NCBI GenBank assembly: GCA_021203465.1
Contig: JAJQBC010000078.1
Span: 1-42,124, forward strand
Source of the DNA: Lachnospiraceae bacterium
GTDB lineage: Bacteria > Bacillota > Clostridia > Lachnospirales > Lachnospiraceae
Direction of reading: 5' to 3'
Length of the DNA stretch: 42,124 nucleotides
This document shows, one piece after another, positions 42,103-42,124 of this stretch. The notes beneath the pieces were generated by a model, which made no database searches, was not told the DNA's origin, and saw only the letters and a list, made by a program, of their open reading frames with translations. The stretch's first letter is position 1, and the number at the start of each line of letters is the position of its first letter. The position numbers and the translations under genes were made by a program.

Positions 42103-42124
42103 CTAAAAAATCCATAGCGATTGA

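Overview
The window looks like chromosome from a moderately GC-rich, spore-forming anaerobe of the Clostridia, most likely Lachnospiraceae. This is inferred from four things: strong AGGAGG ribosome sites, a SpoIID/SpoIIQ-like pair, a reverse-order rubrerythrin next to a PerR-type regulator, and T-box and SAM-I leaders of Firmicutes type. No rRNA, CRISPR array or intact transposon is visible.

Region 1 (1-16631) is a catabolic island. Eight genes run on the plus strand (105-7359): an Ldh2-type dehydrogenase, an RraA-like protein, an isochorismatase-like protein lacking the usual catalytic triad, an SDR, a LarA-like (DUF2088) racemase/epimerase gene broken by two homopolymer frameshifts, a cyclase-family metal hydrolase, a 2-keto-3-deoxygalactonate-kinase-like protein and a CtBP-like 2-hydroxyacid dehydrogenase. 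Facing them is a minus-strand operon (13183-7440) of a DapA/NanA-type aldolase plus a complete ribose-type (CUT2) ABC importer. Divergent from that are an amidohydrolase, a DUF362 protein and a second SDR. Together they suggest import and breakdown of a sugar acid or hydroxy acid by a route I cannot match to a known pathway. No regulator for it lies in the window.

Region 2 (16632-26412) holds tRNA-Lys(CTT), trmB, a structured non-coding stretch with a DnaA-box-like cluster and a ~100 bp direct repeat, rubrerythrin and perR with palindromic operators, a radical SAM protein, an M20 amidohydrolase, a secreted SH3/NlpC-P60 hydrolase, a hemolysin III family protein, and the sporulation pair spoIID and a SpoIIQ-like degenerate M23 protein.

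Region 3 (26413-35723) is housekeeping: ileS and glgP in one apparent operon behind a T-box leader, a two-component system, and metK behind a SAM-I riboswitch.

Region 4 (35724-42124) is a defence locus. Between metK and proB lies a three-gene operon (TerB-domain protein, BrxD-like ATPase, Lhr-like DEAD/DEAH helicase) that matches the Shango anti-phage system. proB has no proA beside it, and beyond proB is an AT-rich remnant of an Mrr-type restriction endonuclease.
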